Below, piece after piece: positions 18,023 through 27,978 of a stretch of 64,000 bases of DNA. Under the pieces are notes generated by a model that worked only from the letters and a program-made list of their open reading frames with translations, was not told the origin of the DNA and made no database searches. The stretch comes from Paracoccus sp. MC1862 (lineage in GTDB: Bacteria; Pseudomonadota; Alphaproteobacteria; Rhodobacterales; Rhodobacteraceae): the NCBI RefSeq assembly GCF_016617715.1, contig NZ_CP067225.1, positions 1,364,001-1,428,000 of the forward strand, read 5' to 3'. Position numbers and translations under genes: made by a program. Numbering within the stretch: position 1 is the stretch's first letter; every line of letters begins with the position of its first letter.

Positions 18023-18958
18023 CTAGGTCCTGTCTGACGGCCGCTGCAACGAGAGGAGGCGTGGGCAGTTGCCTTGGTGAACGTCACCATGGCGGAGGTC
18101 TGCAATGCGACGGCACGAACTCAGCGATGCGCAGCGGGAGTTGATTGCGGACCTCATGCCCCGTGCGGATCCGCGTGGTGGCGGCTGCTAGCGGGACCAT
18201 CGGCAGGTGGTGAACGGGCTGATGTGGAAGCTCGCCACAGGCGCACAGTGGCGAGACCTGCCGGAACGCTACGGACCGTGGCAGACCGTCTGCGAGCGCT
18301 TCAGCCGCTGGCGACGCGAGGGGCTGTTCGACAGGCTTTTGGATCGCCTGCGGCTTACGCTGAATGTCGAAGGTCTGATCGACCTGGGCCTGTGGTGCAT
18401 CGACAGCACCTCGATCCGGGCCAGCCGTTCGGCCACAGGAGCGGGTAAAAAGGGGCCTCCGAGGAGCGGGAGCACCATGCGCTCGGCCTGTCGCGAGGGG
18501 GCATCGGCACCAAGATCCACCTGGTGACCGACGGGTCCGGCCCGCCGCTCGCCTTCACGCTCACCCCGGGGCAGCGGCACGAGATGTCCGCCTTCGAGCG
18601 AACCCTGGAAACCGTCCGCCTCCCGGGCCTGCGAGGGCGCCCCCGCACCCGTCCCAAGTATCTCGCGGGCGACAAGGCCTACAGCTGCCGACCCGTCTTC
18701 GCCTACCTGCGCCGACGCCGGATCCGGCCGGTCATCCCATCCCGCCAAGGCGGCAACATGGGCAGGGGCTGCCCGCGACGCTTCGACCCAGATCTCTACC
18801 GCATGCGCAATGCGATCGAGCGCTGCGTCGGATGGCTGAAAGGCTCCCGCTCCATCGCGACCCGACATGAGAAGCTCGCCGTCAACTTTGGCGCTATGCT
18901 GAAGCTCGCCTTCCTGCGCCAATACCTGCGGACCCTCAGGCCGTCAGACAGGACCTAG
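18023..18958 (+). mobile_element. IS5-family element, IS427-like group, inactivated
   Basis: The ends are perfect 20-bp inverted repeats, including CTAGGTCCTGTCTGACGG at the left (18023-18042) and its complement at 18939-18958. CTAG at both ends fits the TA duplication usual for this group. The two-frame transposase inside carries an early stop, so the element can only move with help in trans. Confidence 0.85.
18105..18958 (+). pseudogene. IS427-type transposase, nonsense mutation
   Basis: The first frame begins MRRHELSDAQREL and continues through QVVNGLMWKLATGAQWRDLP. An in-frame TAG at 18189-18191 replaces the Trp expected before RDHRQVVNG. The second frame (to 18958) holds VTDGSGPPLAFTLTPGQ and the C-terminal RMRNAIERCVGWLKG with the catalytic Glu. 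Joining the two frames near 18490 by slippage is normal for the IS427 group, but the TAG is not. The gene is therefore dead. Confidence 0.85.
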
Positions 18959-19049
18959 CAGTTCGAGGGGGTGAACGCTTGGGACTTGGCCCGTGGCGAG
19001 TTCCAGATGCCGAAGCTCGGGCACAGGAACCCAACGCACAAACTAACCC

Positions 19050-19445
19050 CTACTGCTGGCGTGCCTTGCGATTGGCATAGCGGCGGTCGCGGTCGGCCTT
19101 GCGTGCGGCATCATCCTTGATGACCTGGGCGATCAGGCTGTCATCCTTCTCACGCGCCTCGATCTTGGCTCTGGCAGCAACAGCAGCGGCATCCTGATAT
19201 GCCGCCTCCTCGGCCTCAGCGCGCGCCTGCTCCTGCTGCCGCTCCCGCACCTCGGACTTTATCCGATCCCGCTCCTCGCGCCGCTCGTCCCGCGCGACGG
19301 CGATCGCCAGAAGCTCTTCCTGGCGCGCAAGGCGCATGGGTTCGGCAGCGTCCCTTGTGGCTTGGTAAGCGCGAAGGAGCGCGGCTTTCGCATCGGCAGC
19401 GGCGCTGCGGCGGTCGGCAAGATCGTTGGTTTTCGCGGTTCTCAA
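19050..19445 (-). CDS. DUF6481-like charged coiled-coil protein
   Basis: A 131-residue, highly charged protein of Ala, Arg, Glu, Asp and Lys, with long predicted helices and no hydrophobic segment. It resembles the DUF6481 family (charged proteins ending in DRRYANRKARQQ-like tails), for which no function is known. It overlaps the upstream gene by four bases (ATGA), so the two form a coupled pair. The next gene downstream in the island's order is a cold-shock gene on the same strand, but they are separated by over 100 bases. Confidence 0.55.
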   Translation of the reverse strand: MRTAKTNDLADRRSAAADAKAALLRAYQATRDAAEPMRLARQEELLAIAVARDERREERDRIKSEVRERQQEQARAEAEEAAYQDAAAVAARAKIEAREKDDSLIAQVIKDDAARKADRDRRYANRKARQQ

Positions 19446-19711
19446 GTCTGTATCCTGTCTGAAGTGTGGTTGGCCTGAAGGTCAGACCCTTGTGGCGCGT
19501 TTTGCGGCGCGGGCCGTGGGGCCCTCGCGCGGTCTTCAACTTCCCTTGCCAGGCGAGCTGTCCTGAGCCGCGAGGTCTTTTCCTTGCGGGCAGCTGCGGT
19601 ATCGTCGAGTTCCGCGACGGCTCGCTCTCGCGCCAGGAACTGCGACTGGGCCTTGGCGAAGGCGATCTCCGCCTGCTGGCGCAGCCTGCTGTGGGTCGGT
19701 GTCATGGCCAT
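19442..19711 (-). CDS. uncharacterised small helical protein, coupled to the DUF6481-like gene
   Basis: I do not recognise this 89-residue protein. The first 60 residues are helical and charged (LRQQAEIAFAKAQSQFLARE), and the tail is basic and Pro-rich. Its stop overlaps the start of the next gene by four bases. The two neighbours share the same Ala/Arg/Glu-rich style, which suggests partners or a duplication. It is weakly supported as a real gene, mostly by the coupling. Confidence 0.45.
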   Translation of the reverse strand: MAMTPTHSRLRQQAEIAFAKAQSQFLARERAVAELDDTAAARKEKTSRLRTARLAREVEDRARAPRPAPQNAPQGSDLQANHTSDRIQT

Positions 19712-19835
19712 TCACCTCCGAAAGCTCGTGTCATCGAGCGGCAAGAAAAAAGGTCAGGCAAATTGCCTGACCTTCATCGGTGTCCTGCTCTCAGGAACGC
19801 GGTTGCATTCCTGCGCAAGGAAAGCAGACGCCAAT

Positions 19836-20045
19836 TCAGGCAGCCTGGAGGTTGCAGGCCGACATCTTGCCCGACTTGCTGTCGCGTTCCATGTCGTAGC
19901 TGAGCTTCTGGCCTTCGGTGATTTCACGCATTCCGGAGCGCTCGACAGCGGAGATATGGACGAATGCGTCCGCGCCGCCATTGTCAGGCTGAATGAAGCC
20001 GAAACCCTTGGTGCCGTTGAACCATTTCACTGTGCCGGTGGTCAT
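19836..20045 (-). CDS. cspA: cold-shock protein, CspA family
   Basis: A 69-residue single cold-shock domain. It has both RNA-binding motifs, KGFGFIQPD (RNP1) and DAFVHISAVE (RNP2), and begins MTTGTVKWFNGTKGFG. It binds single-stranded RNA or DNA and melts mRNA structure in the cold or on growth shift. The start at 20045 follows GAAAGGG; the frame stays open upstream but that part is the leader. A good promoter lies at 20191-20219, leaving a leader of about 140 bases, as in cold-inducible csp genes. Confidence 0.93.
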   Translation of the reverse strand: MTTGTVKWFNGTKGFGFIQPDNGGADAFVHISAVERSGMREITEGQKLSYDMERDSKSGKMSACNLQAA

Positions 20046-20190
20046 GATGAACCCTTTCAGAGGCATGTTGACTGACCGTGGCGCAAAAGCGTCACGGACG
20101 GGGATAGCGATTTTTGAAAGGGAGGTCTGTTCAGGGCGCGGTGCCAATCGCGCAACAACCAAAGCTCGGCAAGCAAATATCGACCTAGCT

Positions 20191-20219
20191 CCTATAGATG
20201 TAACGATCTTCCATGTCAA
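20191..20219 (-). promoter_or_regulatory. cspA promoter
   Basis: On the minus strand TTGACA (20214-20219) and TATAGG (20191-20196) are separated by 17 bases. Transcription from here would give cspA a leader of about 140 bases, which could fold differently with temperature. Confidence 0.6.
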
Positions 20220-20430
20220 TCCTAAAATCTTGGCCTTTGCCGGTAGAAAATGTTCCGTCTCCTTTACAAGTCATGAAATCGACTGCTCGGGCGTTGCGTA
20301 TTCTGGTGCGGGCCGCCTCATTTCCGCGGCATCCTCAGCCACGAGGTTCTTGTCCAGCCAGGCGCGCCCCTACATTGCCTGTGCAAGGCCGGCCTTGCAT
20401 CCGGCACAGGCCGGGTTCACTGAACCGGCT

Positions 20431-21462
20431 GTGACCCATTCTTCGTATCACTCTCGGTCCCTGGCGGCGCTCGGATGGTCGGCGTTCTTCGACGATCAGT
20501 TGGACCCGGCGGAAACCGCTTTCGCGAGGATGCGCATCGCGACCGTTCATCGGGCCCGCATGACTGCCGAGTCCCTTTCAGGACCCGTGCGGCTGAAGCT
20601 GCCCGTCCACGCCAACACGGCGGATCACGCGGTCGGTGACTGGGTCCTGGTGGAGCCGGAAACCCGGATGCTCGTCCGCCGGCTGGCGCGGAAGACCCTG
20701 CTGCAACGGCGCACCGAGGGTGGCCGGTTTCCGCAGTTGATCGCGGCAAACGTGGACACGCTTCTCATCGTCACCTCCTGCAACGACGACCTCAATGTTG
20801 CGCGGCTCGAGCGCTATCTGGCACTTGCGAACGAGGCCGGCACGACGCCGGTGATCGTTCTGACAAAGGCGGATCAGGTGGCGGATGCCGGACCTTACCG
20901 GGAGCAGGTGACGGGCCTGCAACGCGGGCTGGATGTCGTGACGCTGAATGCCAGGTCGCCGGATGCGGCGCTGGTGCTGGCGCCGTGGTGCGGCACCGGT
21001 CAGACAGTCGCCCTGGTCGGCTCGTCGGGAGTGGGGAAATCCTCGCTGCTCAACACGCTTGCCGCGAAGGCACCGGAAGAGGCGCAGCTGACCGGCAGCA
21101 TCCGCGAGGCGGACGCCAAGGGGCGCCACACGACCACGTCGCGCTCGCTCCATGCCATTGCCGGTGGTGGATGGGTGATCGACACGCCCGGCATCCGGAC
21201 GCTGCATGTCAGTGACATCTCCGCAGGCTTGGACCTGCTGTTTGCCGAGATTGCCGAGCTTGCGCCCCTTTGCCGCTTCGGGAATTGCACCCATTCCCAT
21301 GAACCGGGATGCGCGGTTCAGGCGGCAGTTGCCGCCGGAACGCTCGATCGGGTGCGGGTCGATCGCTGGCGCAAGCTCCAGGAGGAGAACCGGAGCAACA
21401 CCCCCGTCCAGTCCGGGCCACGCGGGAACAAGACGACGAAGGCCCCCGGCAGACGACGCTGA
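20431..21462 (+). CDS. rsgA: RsgA-type circularly permuted GTPase
   Basis: A ribosome small-subunit-dependent GTPase that checks 30S maturation. The G motifs come in permuted order: TKAD (145-148), then GSSGVGKS (197-204), then DTPG (251-254), followed by the zinc knuckle with Cys281, Cys286, His288 and Cys294. The N-terminal OB-like domain is present (VGDWVLVEPE). I used the GTG at 20431 because upstream codons look non-coding. Core genomes usually carry one rsgA, so this island copy may be an extra, perhaps variant form of about 343 residues. It is divergent from cspA. Confidence 0.8.
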   Translation: MTHSSYHSRSLAALGWSAFFDDQLDPAETAFARMRIATVHRARMTAESLSGPVRLKLPVHANTADHAVGDWVLVEPETRMLVRRLARKTLLQRRTEGGRFPQLIAANVDTLLIVTSCNDDLNVARLERYLALANEAGTTPVIVLTKADQVADAGPYREQVTGLQRGLDVVTLNARSPDAALVLAPWCGTGQTVALVGSSGVGKSSLLNTLAAKAPEEAQLTGSIREADAKGRHTTTSRSLHAIAGGGWVIDTPGIRTLHVSDISAGLDLLFAEIAELAPLCRFGNCTHSHEPGCAVQAAVAAGTLDRVRVDRWRKLQEENRSNTPVQSGPRGNKTTKAPGRRR

Positions 21463-21652
21463 AGGTGATCTCCGGACCTGACCCGGCCATTGCCAACTGT
21501 CGTCCGCACCCTTCGAGCATGGCAGTTCCCATTGCGGTCGGTGCCTGCTGGCGCGAAGCACACGGCGCACAGTCAGCATTGCGTGATGCCCCTCAGTCCG
21601 CGGAAGATACCTGAGTTTCCGGACATGCAATCGAGCGGAACCTTGTCAACTG

Positions 21653-22711
21653 TCAGGGTTCAGCCTGCTCGTCTGGTGTGTTCGCCCATTCCAGAAAGAG
21701 GCTGTAGCCCACGGCCAGAAGCGCGGGACCGACGAAGATGCCGATGAATCCGAAGGCCAGGATGCCTCCGATGAACCCGAAGAAGCCCAGCACGACCGGC
21801 AGATCGTTGGACTGGGAGAGAAGGTAAGGTCTCAGCACGTTGTCGATGGTGCTGATAAGCAGCGCCCCCCAGGCCACGACGAACATGCCCCACCAGAAGT
21901 CGCCCTGGACGATGAGCCAGATTGCGACCCCGGCCCATACGAACGGCGGCCCGCCGGGAAGAAACGACAGAACGAACGTGAGAAAGCCCAGCAGCAGGGC
22001 TGGCTCGATGCCGGCGATCCAGAAGCCCAAGGCCGCCAACAGGCCCTGTGCAAGGGCGGTTCCGACCAGACCGAAGATCACGCCCTGAACCGTCGCGCCG
22101 ACAAGTTTCAGCAGGCGCCGCGCCCGGTGTCCAGCGATCCGCTCGGTGCTCCGGCGCACATACGCCGCAATCTGACGGCCGTTCAGATAGAAGAAGAACG
22201 CGATGAAGACGCTGAAGGCGAGTTCGAGAAGACCAACTCCGATGAAAGCTCCGCCTGCCATCGCAACGTCGGCAGCGGGCCCGGTGAAGCGTCTCAGCGC
22301 GGCAAGAAAGGCGGGCGCATCGAGCGCAAGGCCTTGCCAGTAGCTGGCAATGCTCTCGCCAACGATCGGGAAATCGCCGATCCAGGCCGGCGGCCCGGGC
22401 GGTCCTTCCTCGACCACCCGCCCAAGCACGCGGACAAGGTCGCCTACGCTCTCGGCCAGTGCCGCCACCAGAAGGGCGAAGGGTGCGACAATGACCAGCG
22501 AGGCGGTGAGGGTCATCAGGGCGGCGGCGGAACCTCGCCTGCCGCCGAGGGCTCTTTCGAACTGGCGATAGACGGGCCAGGTGGACCAGCACAGAACGGC
22601 GGCCCACATGATCGGCGTCAGGAAGGGCGAGATCACCAGGAAACAGCCGAGCACGAGCACGAGCAGTGCCCCGATCCCGAGCAGCTTCTCGTATTGTGTT
22701 GCCAGAGCCAT
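21653..22711 (-). CDS. AI-2E family transporter (PerM-like)
   Basis: A 352-residue inner-membrane protein with about eight hydrophobic segments, of the AI-2E/PerM permease family. The C-terminal half holds the family's FLPGGPPFVWAGVAIW and IDNVLRPYLLSQ segments. Members include AI-2 exporters and Na+/H+ antiporters, so the substrate is not fixed by the family call. I chose the ATG at 22711, which begins the conserved part; the upstream extension is Arg/Pro-rich and unlikely. It is a lone gene. Confidence 0.8.
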   Translation of the reverse strand: MALATQYEKLLGIGALLVLVLGCFLVISPFLTPIMWAAVLCWSTWPVYRQFERALGGRRGSAAALMTLTASLVIVAPFALLVAALAESVGDLVRVLGRVVEEGPPGPPAWIGDFPIVGESIASYWQGLALDAPAFLAALRRFTGPAADVAMAGGAFIGVGLLELAFSVFIAFFFYLNGRQIAAYVRRSTERIAGHRARRLLKLVGATVQGVIFGLVGTALAQGLLAALGFWIAGIEPALLLGFLTFVLSFLPGGPPFVWAGVAIWLIVQGDFWWGMFVVAWGALLISTIDNVLRPYLLSQSNDLPVVLGFFGFIGGILAFGFIGIFVGPALLAVGYSLFLEWANTPDEQAEP

Positions 22712-23113
22712 CCCGAGTTGTCCTGGTGTGCTGTTCCGGTTTCGCGGAGCTGGGTCGTTGGCTAACAGTATAGCGGCTGTTCGATGCGGCATATCGGCTA
22801 ATGGGCGACGCCGGTGCCTGTTCGTCACCTCCTCCCAGGTCATCCGCCATGGCGGCAGCCTTGCCGATCCTTCGGCCCGATAACGGAAGTCTCCAAGGCA
22901 GGCATACGGCACTGCCTGTCCCAGGAGGGGGGCGAAACCAAAGGCAGCTACTGGTCTACGGGATGAAGCATCTGCTTCCTGGGAGACGATTCTCTCGCGC
23001 ATTCATCAGAGGTTCTGCAATCGGCGGTGCCCAGCTGATGTAACCGCGCTGGCCGATCCCCATCTTCAAGATATCCGCGCCCTGCGCCCACGCGGTGCCA
23101 AGGAGGTCCTGCG
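22712..23113. other. intergenic stretch, divergent promoters expected
   Basis: Four hundred bases between divergent genes, with no supported coding frame. It ends with an excellent AAGGAGGT ribosome site for the small gene at 23114. Confidence 0.4.
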
Positions 23114-23371
23114 ATGGCTGCTGAAATAGCGGAGAACTTGAGCCGGAGGTGGCGCGTGCTGTTCCACCGCCCGGTGCTCGCCGAGGCGACCGCCGCACGT
23201 GTCGAGGCGCGGATCAAGTTGGCCTTCGAGGCCAATGAGCCCTCGCTTGACGAGGCCGGCACCAGGAGGGCCCTCGGGGCCGAACTGATTGCGCGGGAGG
23301 GCCGCATCACTGCGACGAATGCTCGGCGTGAAGCGGCGAAGCGGTCCCGCGACTGGAGCGCCTCAAGTTGA
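23114..23371 (+). CDS. uncharacterised small protein
   Basis: I do not recognise this 85-residue, mostly helical, basic protein. The case for a real gene is the strong AAGGAGGT eight bases before the ATG and the alpha-helical composition. It has no signal peptide or metal motif. It precedes a small membrane protein on the same strand with a gap of about 180 bases. Confidence 0.45.
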   Translation: MAAEIAENLSRRWRVLFHRPVLAEATAARVEARIKLAFEANEPSLDEAGTRRALGAELIAREGRITATNARREAAKRSRDWSASS

Positions 23372-23549
23372 GGTCCTCAGAACTGGCAGCGCATGCAGCC
23401 GAAGGGTCGATCCAGCTTGGCTATGGGTCATCCGCTGCAGGGGGCATTCGGCGGGTGGCGCCGCGCCCTGCCTTAACCATGGATTGGTATCGAGGCACGG
23501 TTAGCTCGCCTGCCGGCCCTAGCGGACATGCATTGGAGGCCCACAGGCC

Positions 23550-23846
23550 ATGACCATTCTGCTGGCTGCCTGGCTCGGCGGCGCCCTCCTGATCGTTCTG
23601 CTCGCCTGGATGGGACGGAAACTGCTGGTGACTCCGCTTACGACGCGCTCCGCCCTCGTGTCGGTGGGATCTGCGACACTGACCACCTTTTTCCTGTGGA
23701 ATTACGTGGGTGGCGATGGCGGCTTCGAGCGTCGCGTCCCCGGACTGTTCAACTCCGAACACCTCGCGCTTGTCGTTCCACAGGGCTTGCTCGCCCTGCT
23801 TGCGGTGCTCTTGGTGGCGGCCAGGCGCTCCCCGTCCGCCGGGTAA
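23550..23846 (+). CDS. small membrane protein, unknown
   Basis: A 98-residue protein with three likely hydrophobic segments (residues 2-20, 36-50 and 76-90) and GGAGG upstream of the ATG. I do not recognise the family. It is probably an inner-membrane protein. Nothing nearby suggests a partner. Confidence 0.5.
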   Translation: MTILLAAWLGGALLIVLLAWMGRKLLVTPLTTRSALVSVGSATLTTFFLWNYVGGDGGFERRVPGLFNSEHLALVVPQGLLALLAVLLVAARRSPSAG

Positions 23847-24564
23847 GGCGTGGCGACCAGCGCTGCGAGAATAGTTTGTCATCGCTTCGTCAGCTTACAA
23901 AATTGCTCCAGGAGAGCGATGCAATGCCGACTTTTGGACCCCACATCTGTAGCGACCCTCCGGAATACTCCGCTTGGCCGCATGGAGAGCCCGACAATGG
24001 GCGCCGATGACGAGATGCCCGGCGATGGCTGGCACGCGAACCAGATCCCCGAACTCAGTCAGAGAAAATTGGTTAGCCAGGAGAGCGGGCCAAAAGCGCG
24101 CTGGCGGGCGCCCCGCCTGTGGTCCTGAAAACCAGGCGCGCCCAGCCGGTGCAGATCGGACCTAGGCGAAATCAGGGTTCATTTTTAGTCTCTCCTCGTG
24201 GCGACCGGTAGCCGTTAACGTGGGTCTGAGACCCGCAATGTCCCGGGTGAAACCGGCAGATGGCCCCCATCCGCCAGTCCAGATGTCGGCGACGATGCTC
24301 TCGAAGTCCTGCGCCCGAGGCCGCGCGCCCCGGATCCTGCCCGGGACGCATAGGGCTCAGTCTTGCGCTCGCATTTCAGCGGTTGCTTTGCCAGTGCAGT
24401 GAGCGGACCGGAACTCTGCGTGCGTGCATCTCCGAGGATGACGGTCCGCTTCCGCAAGATGCTGGGAGGGCAATGCCGCAACAGCGAACGTCCGCTTTCC
24501 GCCCTTAGCTCCCATTCGTCCACCCCCAGCCTGTGCCATATTCGCAGGCACGGAAGAGGCGTGC
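23847..24564. other. 700-base stretch without a supported gene
   Basis: Short frames exist on both strands, but none has a ribosome site together with protein-like composition. It lies between a plus-strand small gene and the end of the minus-strand arsenic operon. It may hold the operon's terminator and decayed DNA. Confidence 0.4.
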
Positions 24565-25755
24565 CTAGCTGCGTGCGCCTCTGAAACCGGCGGAGCATAC
24601 TCTCGACAGGCTGATCGCCAAGGCGAAGTTGACCACCCCAAAGGCCGCGATGATGGCAAGGGCCGCGCCGGGGCCGAGCATGCCCACCAGGGCACCCCCA
24701 AGCACCGGTGCCGCGGCCTGGGCCAGAAGTGCGGGACGCGCCAGCCGACCCATCAGGGCCGGGTAGCGCTCTGGGCCAAACAGGGCCAGAGGCATCGCTC
24801 CACGTGCAATCGAGAAAACGCCATTGCCCGCGCCGTAGAGGATCATGGCCACTGCCGGGAGCTGAAGATCAAGCGCCAGCAGGATGAGACCGGCTGCAAC
24901 GCTGCCGCAGGCAAAAAGCAGCGACCAGATCGGATGATGACGGCCTCGTCCCGCCATCTCGACCACGCGCGCGACAACCTGCGCGGGGCCGAGCAGCGCC
25001 CCGATCGCCACGGCATCGGCAAGCGACAGTCCTTGTGCCTGCAGGAACGTGAGCAGATGCACCGAGATCATGGTGACCGCCAGGCCAGACAGCACGAGGA
25101 TCGCCGCCATGACCAGGAAGGCCCATCTTTCGGCTCCGCCAAGGCGCAGTTCATCCCGCCCTTCCGGGTGCACCTCGCTCGGAACTCGCGGTTCCCTGGG
25201 CACCAGGCACAGGATCAGCGGCAGGCTGACCAGCGCATGCAGGGCTGCCCAGATGGCCACTGTGCCGCGCCAGTCGAACTGCTCAAGCAACCAGGTCGAA
25301 AGGGGCCAGCTCACCGTGCTCGCAAACCCGCCCCAAAGGGTCAGGGCCGTGATCGCGCTTCGGGCCTGCTCCCTGTAGAGCCGTCCGAGCGTCGCGAATG
25401 CCGGGTCGTAGAGACCGGCGCTCATGCCAAGTCCGATGACGCACCACCCGAGATAGAAGGCCGACAGCCCCGGCGCTGCGGCACAGATCAGGAGACCTGC
25501 CGTCAGCAGGGTGCATCCCGCCGCCAGCACCGGGCGCCCGCCAAGCCGGGCGATCCAGCGCCCGACAAGGGGCGAGGCCAGTCCCCCACAAGCAAGCCCA
25601 AGCGAGAGTGCCCCCACCACCCAAGGCAGCGGCCAGCCCGTGTCGTTGACGATCGGCTGGGCCAGCACCGCCATCAGATAATAGCTGCTGCCCCAGGCCA
25701 GGATCTGGACGATGCCGAGGGCGGATATGACCGGCCAGCGACGGGCCGCGACCAT
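24565..25755 (-). CDS. MFS transporter at the end of the arsenic operon
   Basis: A 396-residue major facilitator with 12 predicted membrane helices. The loop between helices 2 and 3 has the GRWIARLGGRPV variant of the MFS signature. It starts inside the arsH stop (one-base overlap), so it belongs to the ars operon. MFS proteins in ars operons include ArsK-type exporters of trivalent arsenicals and ArsJ exporters of arseno-phosphoglycerate. No GAPDH-like partner is here, so ArsK-like is the better guess, but this is inference. With acr3 broken, it may be the only exporter left. Confidence 0.75.
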   Translation of the reverse strand: MVAARRWPVISALGIVQILAWGSSYYLMAVLAQPIVNDTGWPLPWVVGALSLGLACGGLASPLVGRWIARLGGRPVLAAGCTLLTAGLLICAAAPGLSAFYLGWCVIGLGMSAGLYDPAFATLGRLYREQARSAITALTLWGGFASTVSWPLSTWLLEQFDWRGTVAIWAALHALVSLPLILCLVPREPRVPSEVHPEGRDELRLGGAERWAFLVMAAILVLSGLAVTMISVHLLTFLQAQGLSLADAVAIGALLGPAQVVARVVEMAGRGRHHPIWSLLFACGSVAAGLILLALDLQLPAVAMILYGAGNGVFSIARGAMPLALFGPERYPALMGRLARPALLAQAAAPVLGGALVGMLGPGAALAIIAAFGVVNFALAISLSRVCSAGFRGARS

Positions 25756-26462
25756 CAGGTTGCGCCCTTCAGGCCCACCCGTGCTTCCAGCTTCGCGGCT
25801 GTTTCCTTCCGCTCGCTGTAGCGGTCGGTCAGGACGCCCGACAGGTCCCGGGTCAGCAGGGTGAACTTCACCAGTTCTTCCATCACGTCCACGATGCGGT
25901 CGTAATAGCTCGAGGGCCGCATCCGCCCGGCCTCGTCGAACTCGTCATAAGCCTTGGCGACCGAGGACTGGTTCGGGATCGTGATCATCCGCATCCAGCG
26001 GCCAAGGAGGCGCATCTGGTTCACGGCGTTGAAGCTCTGGGAGCCACCGGAGACCTGCATCAGGGCCAGGGTGCGGCCCTGGGTCGGTCGGATCGCGCCC
26101 ATGGAGAGCGGAATCCAGTCGATCTGGGACTTCATCACGCCGGTCATGGCACCGTGCCGCTCGGGACTGGTCCACACCTGGCCCTCGGACCACAGGCACA
26201 GCTCGCGCAACTCCTGCACCTTCGGGTGCGAGGCCTCGGCATCGTCGGGCAGCGGCAGGCCATTGGCATGGAAGACGCGTGTCTCGCAGCCGAAGTGGCG
26301 CAGCAGGCGCTCGGCCTCCAGTGTCGCGAAGCGGCTGTAGGAGCGTTCCCGCAGCGAGCCGTAGAGCAGGAGGATGCGCGGGGGATGGGTGGCGCGCGGG
26401 ATCGTCGGGATGTTCGGCGGGCGGACGGCCGCGGGCGACAGGTTCGGCAGGTCGGGGATCAT
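25755..26462 (-). CDS. arsH: ArsH organoarsenical oxidoreductase
   Basis: A 235-residue NADPH-dependent FMN reductase of the ArsH type, which oxidises trivalent organoarsenicals to less toxic pentavalent forms. The flavodoxin-like start [15 protein letters not shown] and the segment [18 protein letters not shown] are characteristic of ArsH. The ATG at 26462 overlaps the acr3 stop by four bases, and its own stop overlaps the start of the MFS gene, so it is translated within one operon. It looks intact. Confidence 0.92.
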   Translation of the reverse strand: MIPDLPNLSPAAVRPPNIPTIPRATHPPRILLLYGSLRERSYSRFATLEAERLLRHFGCETRVFHANGLPLPDDAEASHPKVQELRELCLWSEGQVWTSPERHGAMTGVMKSQIDWIPLSMGAIRPTQGRTLALMQVSGGSQSFNAVNQMRLLGRWMRMITIPNQSSVAKAYDEFDEAGRMRPSSYYDRIVDVMEELVKFTLLTRDLSGVLTDRYSERKETAAKLEARVGLKGAT

Positions 26463-27534
26463 GCGCGGGCCTCCTTCAGCACCACATCTTCGGGAAACCA
26501 CCGGCTGCCTAGCCGCAAGGCGACGTTCACCAGAAGGATCAGGACCGGCACCTCGACCAGCGGACCGATCACGGCGGCGAAGGCCACCGGCGAGGCCAGG
26601 CCGTAGGCCGCGATGGCCACGGCAATCGCCAGCTCGAAGTTGTTGCCGGCGGCGGTGAAGGCGATGGCCGTGGTGCGCGGATAGTCCCTGGCGATCAGCC
26701 GGCCCATGGCGAAGCTCACCAGGAACTGGATGGCGAAATACAGGACCAGCGGAATGGCGATACGCACCACATCCAGCGGCAGGCGCAGCACGTCGCCGCC
26801 CTTGAGGCTGAACATCGCGACGATGGTGAAGAGCAGCGCCAGCAGGGTGATCGGACTTATCCGGGGCAGGAACACGTGCTGATACTAGGGCTCCCCCTTG
26901 CGGGCGACTAGGATGCGGCGCGTCAGGAACCCGGCCAGGAACGGCAGGCCCAGGTAGATCAGCACCGCCTCGGTCACGGTCCCGAAGCCCACGTCGATGA
27001 CGCTGCCCTCCAGTCCGAACAGCGGCGGCAGCACGGTCAGGAACAGCCAAGCGTAGGTGGAGAAGAACAGATCTGGAAGATCGAGTTGAAGGCCACCAGC
27101 CCCGCGACATGCTGGTTGTCGCCGCGTGCGAGCTGGTTCCAGACCAGCACCATGGCGATGCAGCGGGCCAAGCCGATCAGGATCAGCCCGGTCATGTATT
27201 CCGGCTGGTCGCGCAGGAAGATGACTGCCAGGACGAACATCAGCACCGGGCCGATGATCCAGTTCTGCACCAGTGACAGCACCAGCACGCGCTTGTCGGC
27301 AAAGACCTGGTGCAGTTCCTCGTAGCGCGCCTTCGCCAGCGAGGGATACATCATCAGGATGAGGCCGATGGCGATCGGGATGTTGGTCGATCCGACCGAC
27401 ATCCCGTGCAAGGCATCCGGCGGGCCGGTGAAAATCGTTCCGAGCACGACGCCCATCACCATGGCCGCGAAGATCCAGAGCGTCAGGTAGCGGTCTAGAA
27501 AGGAAAGCCGGCTCGCCGGGCATGCAGAGGTCAT
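26459..27534 (-). pseudogene. acr3: ACR3 arsenite efflux permease, frameshift plus nonsense
   Basis: The gene encodes an Acr3-type arsenite exporter of about 358 residues. The first part reads from the ATG at 27534 ([16 protein letters not shown]) to about 27072, where one base is missing after CAGATC; restoring a C would rejoin the frame [15 protein letters not shown]. Further on, an in-frame TAG at 26885-26887 stands where a Trp would fit (GEP-stop-YQHV). The last part, [15 protein letters not shown] onward, is in frame with it. Two separate lesions make a sequencing error less likely. The neighbouring genes in the operon are intact. Confidence 0.85.
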
Positions 27535-27550
27535 GGCAATGTTCCTTGGG

Positions 27551-27976
27551 TCAGCCAGAGCGGGTGCGGTTGCCCCGGGCATCCGCAACCTGTTCGCCGT
27601 CTTCCTTGCTGAAGGCGGCCTGTTGCGGCGGGAGAAGATCCAGCACCGCTTCCGAGGGGCGGCAGAGCCGCACGCCCTTGGGGCTGACCACGATGGGACG
27701 GTTGATCAGGACCGGATGCGCCATCATCGCGTCGAGCAGCGCCTCATCTGACAGGGAAGGATCGTCCAGGCCAAGCTCGGCATAAGGCGTGCCCTTCTCG
27801 CGCAGCAGGTCGCGCGGCGTGATGCCCATGCGGGTGATCAGCTGCACAAGTAGCGCCCGGGCGGGTGGCGTCTTCAGATACTCGATGACATGCGGCTCGA
27901 TACCGGCATTGCGGATCATGGCGAGCGTGTTGCGTGATGTGCCACAGTCCGGGTTGTGGTAGATGACGACATCCAT
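27551..27976 (-). CDS. arsC: glutaredoxin-type arsenate reductase ArsC
   Basis: A 141-residue reductase of arsenate to arsenite, using glutathione and glutaredoxin. It begins with the family start [12 protein letters not shown], with catalytic Cys11, and later has the [15 protein letters not shown] segment with the substrate-binding arginines. It follows arsR with a two-base gap and precedes acr3 in the operon. It makes arsenite, which in a healthy operon would be exported by Acr3; that gene is broken here. Confidence 0.95.
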   Translation of the reverse strand: MDVVIYHNPDCGTSRNTLAMIRNAGIEPHVIEYLKTPPARALLVQLITRMGITPRDLLREKGTPYAELGLDDPSLSDEALLDAMMAHPVLINRPIVVSPKGVRLCRPSEAVLDLLPPQQAAFSKEDGEQVADARGNRTRSG

Positions 27977-27978
27977 GG

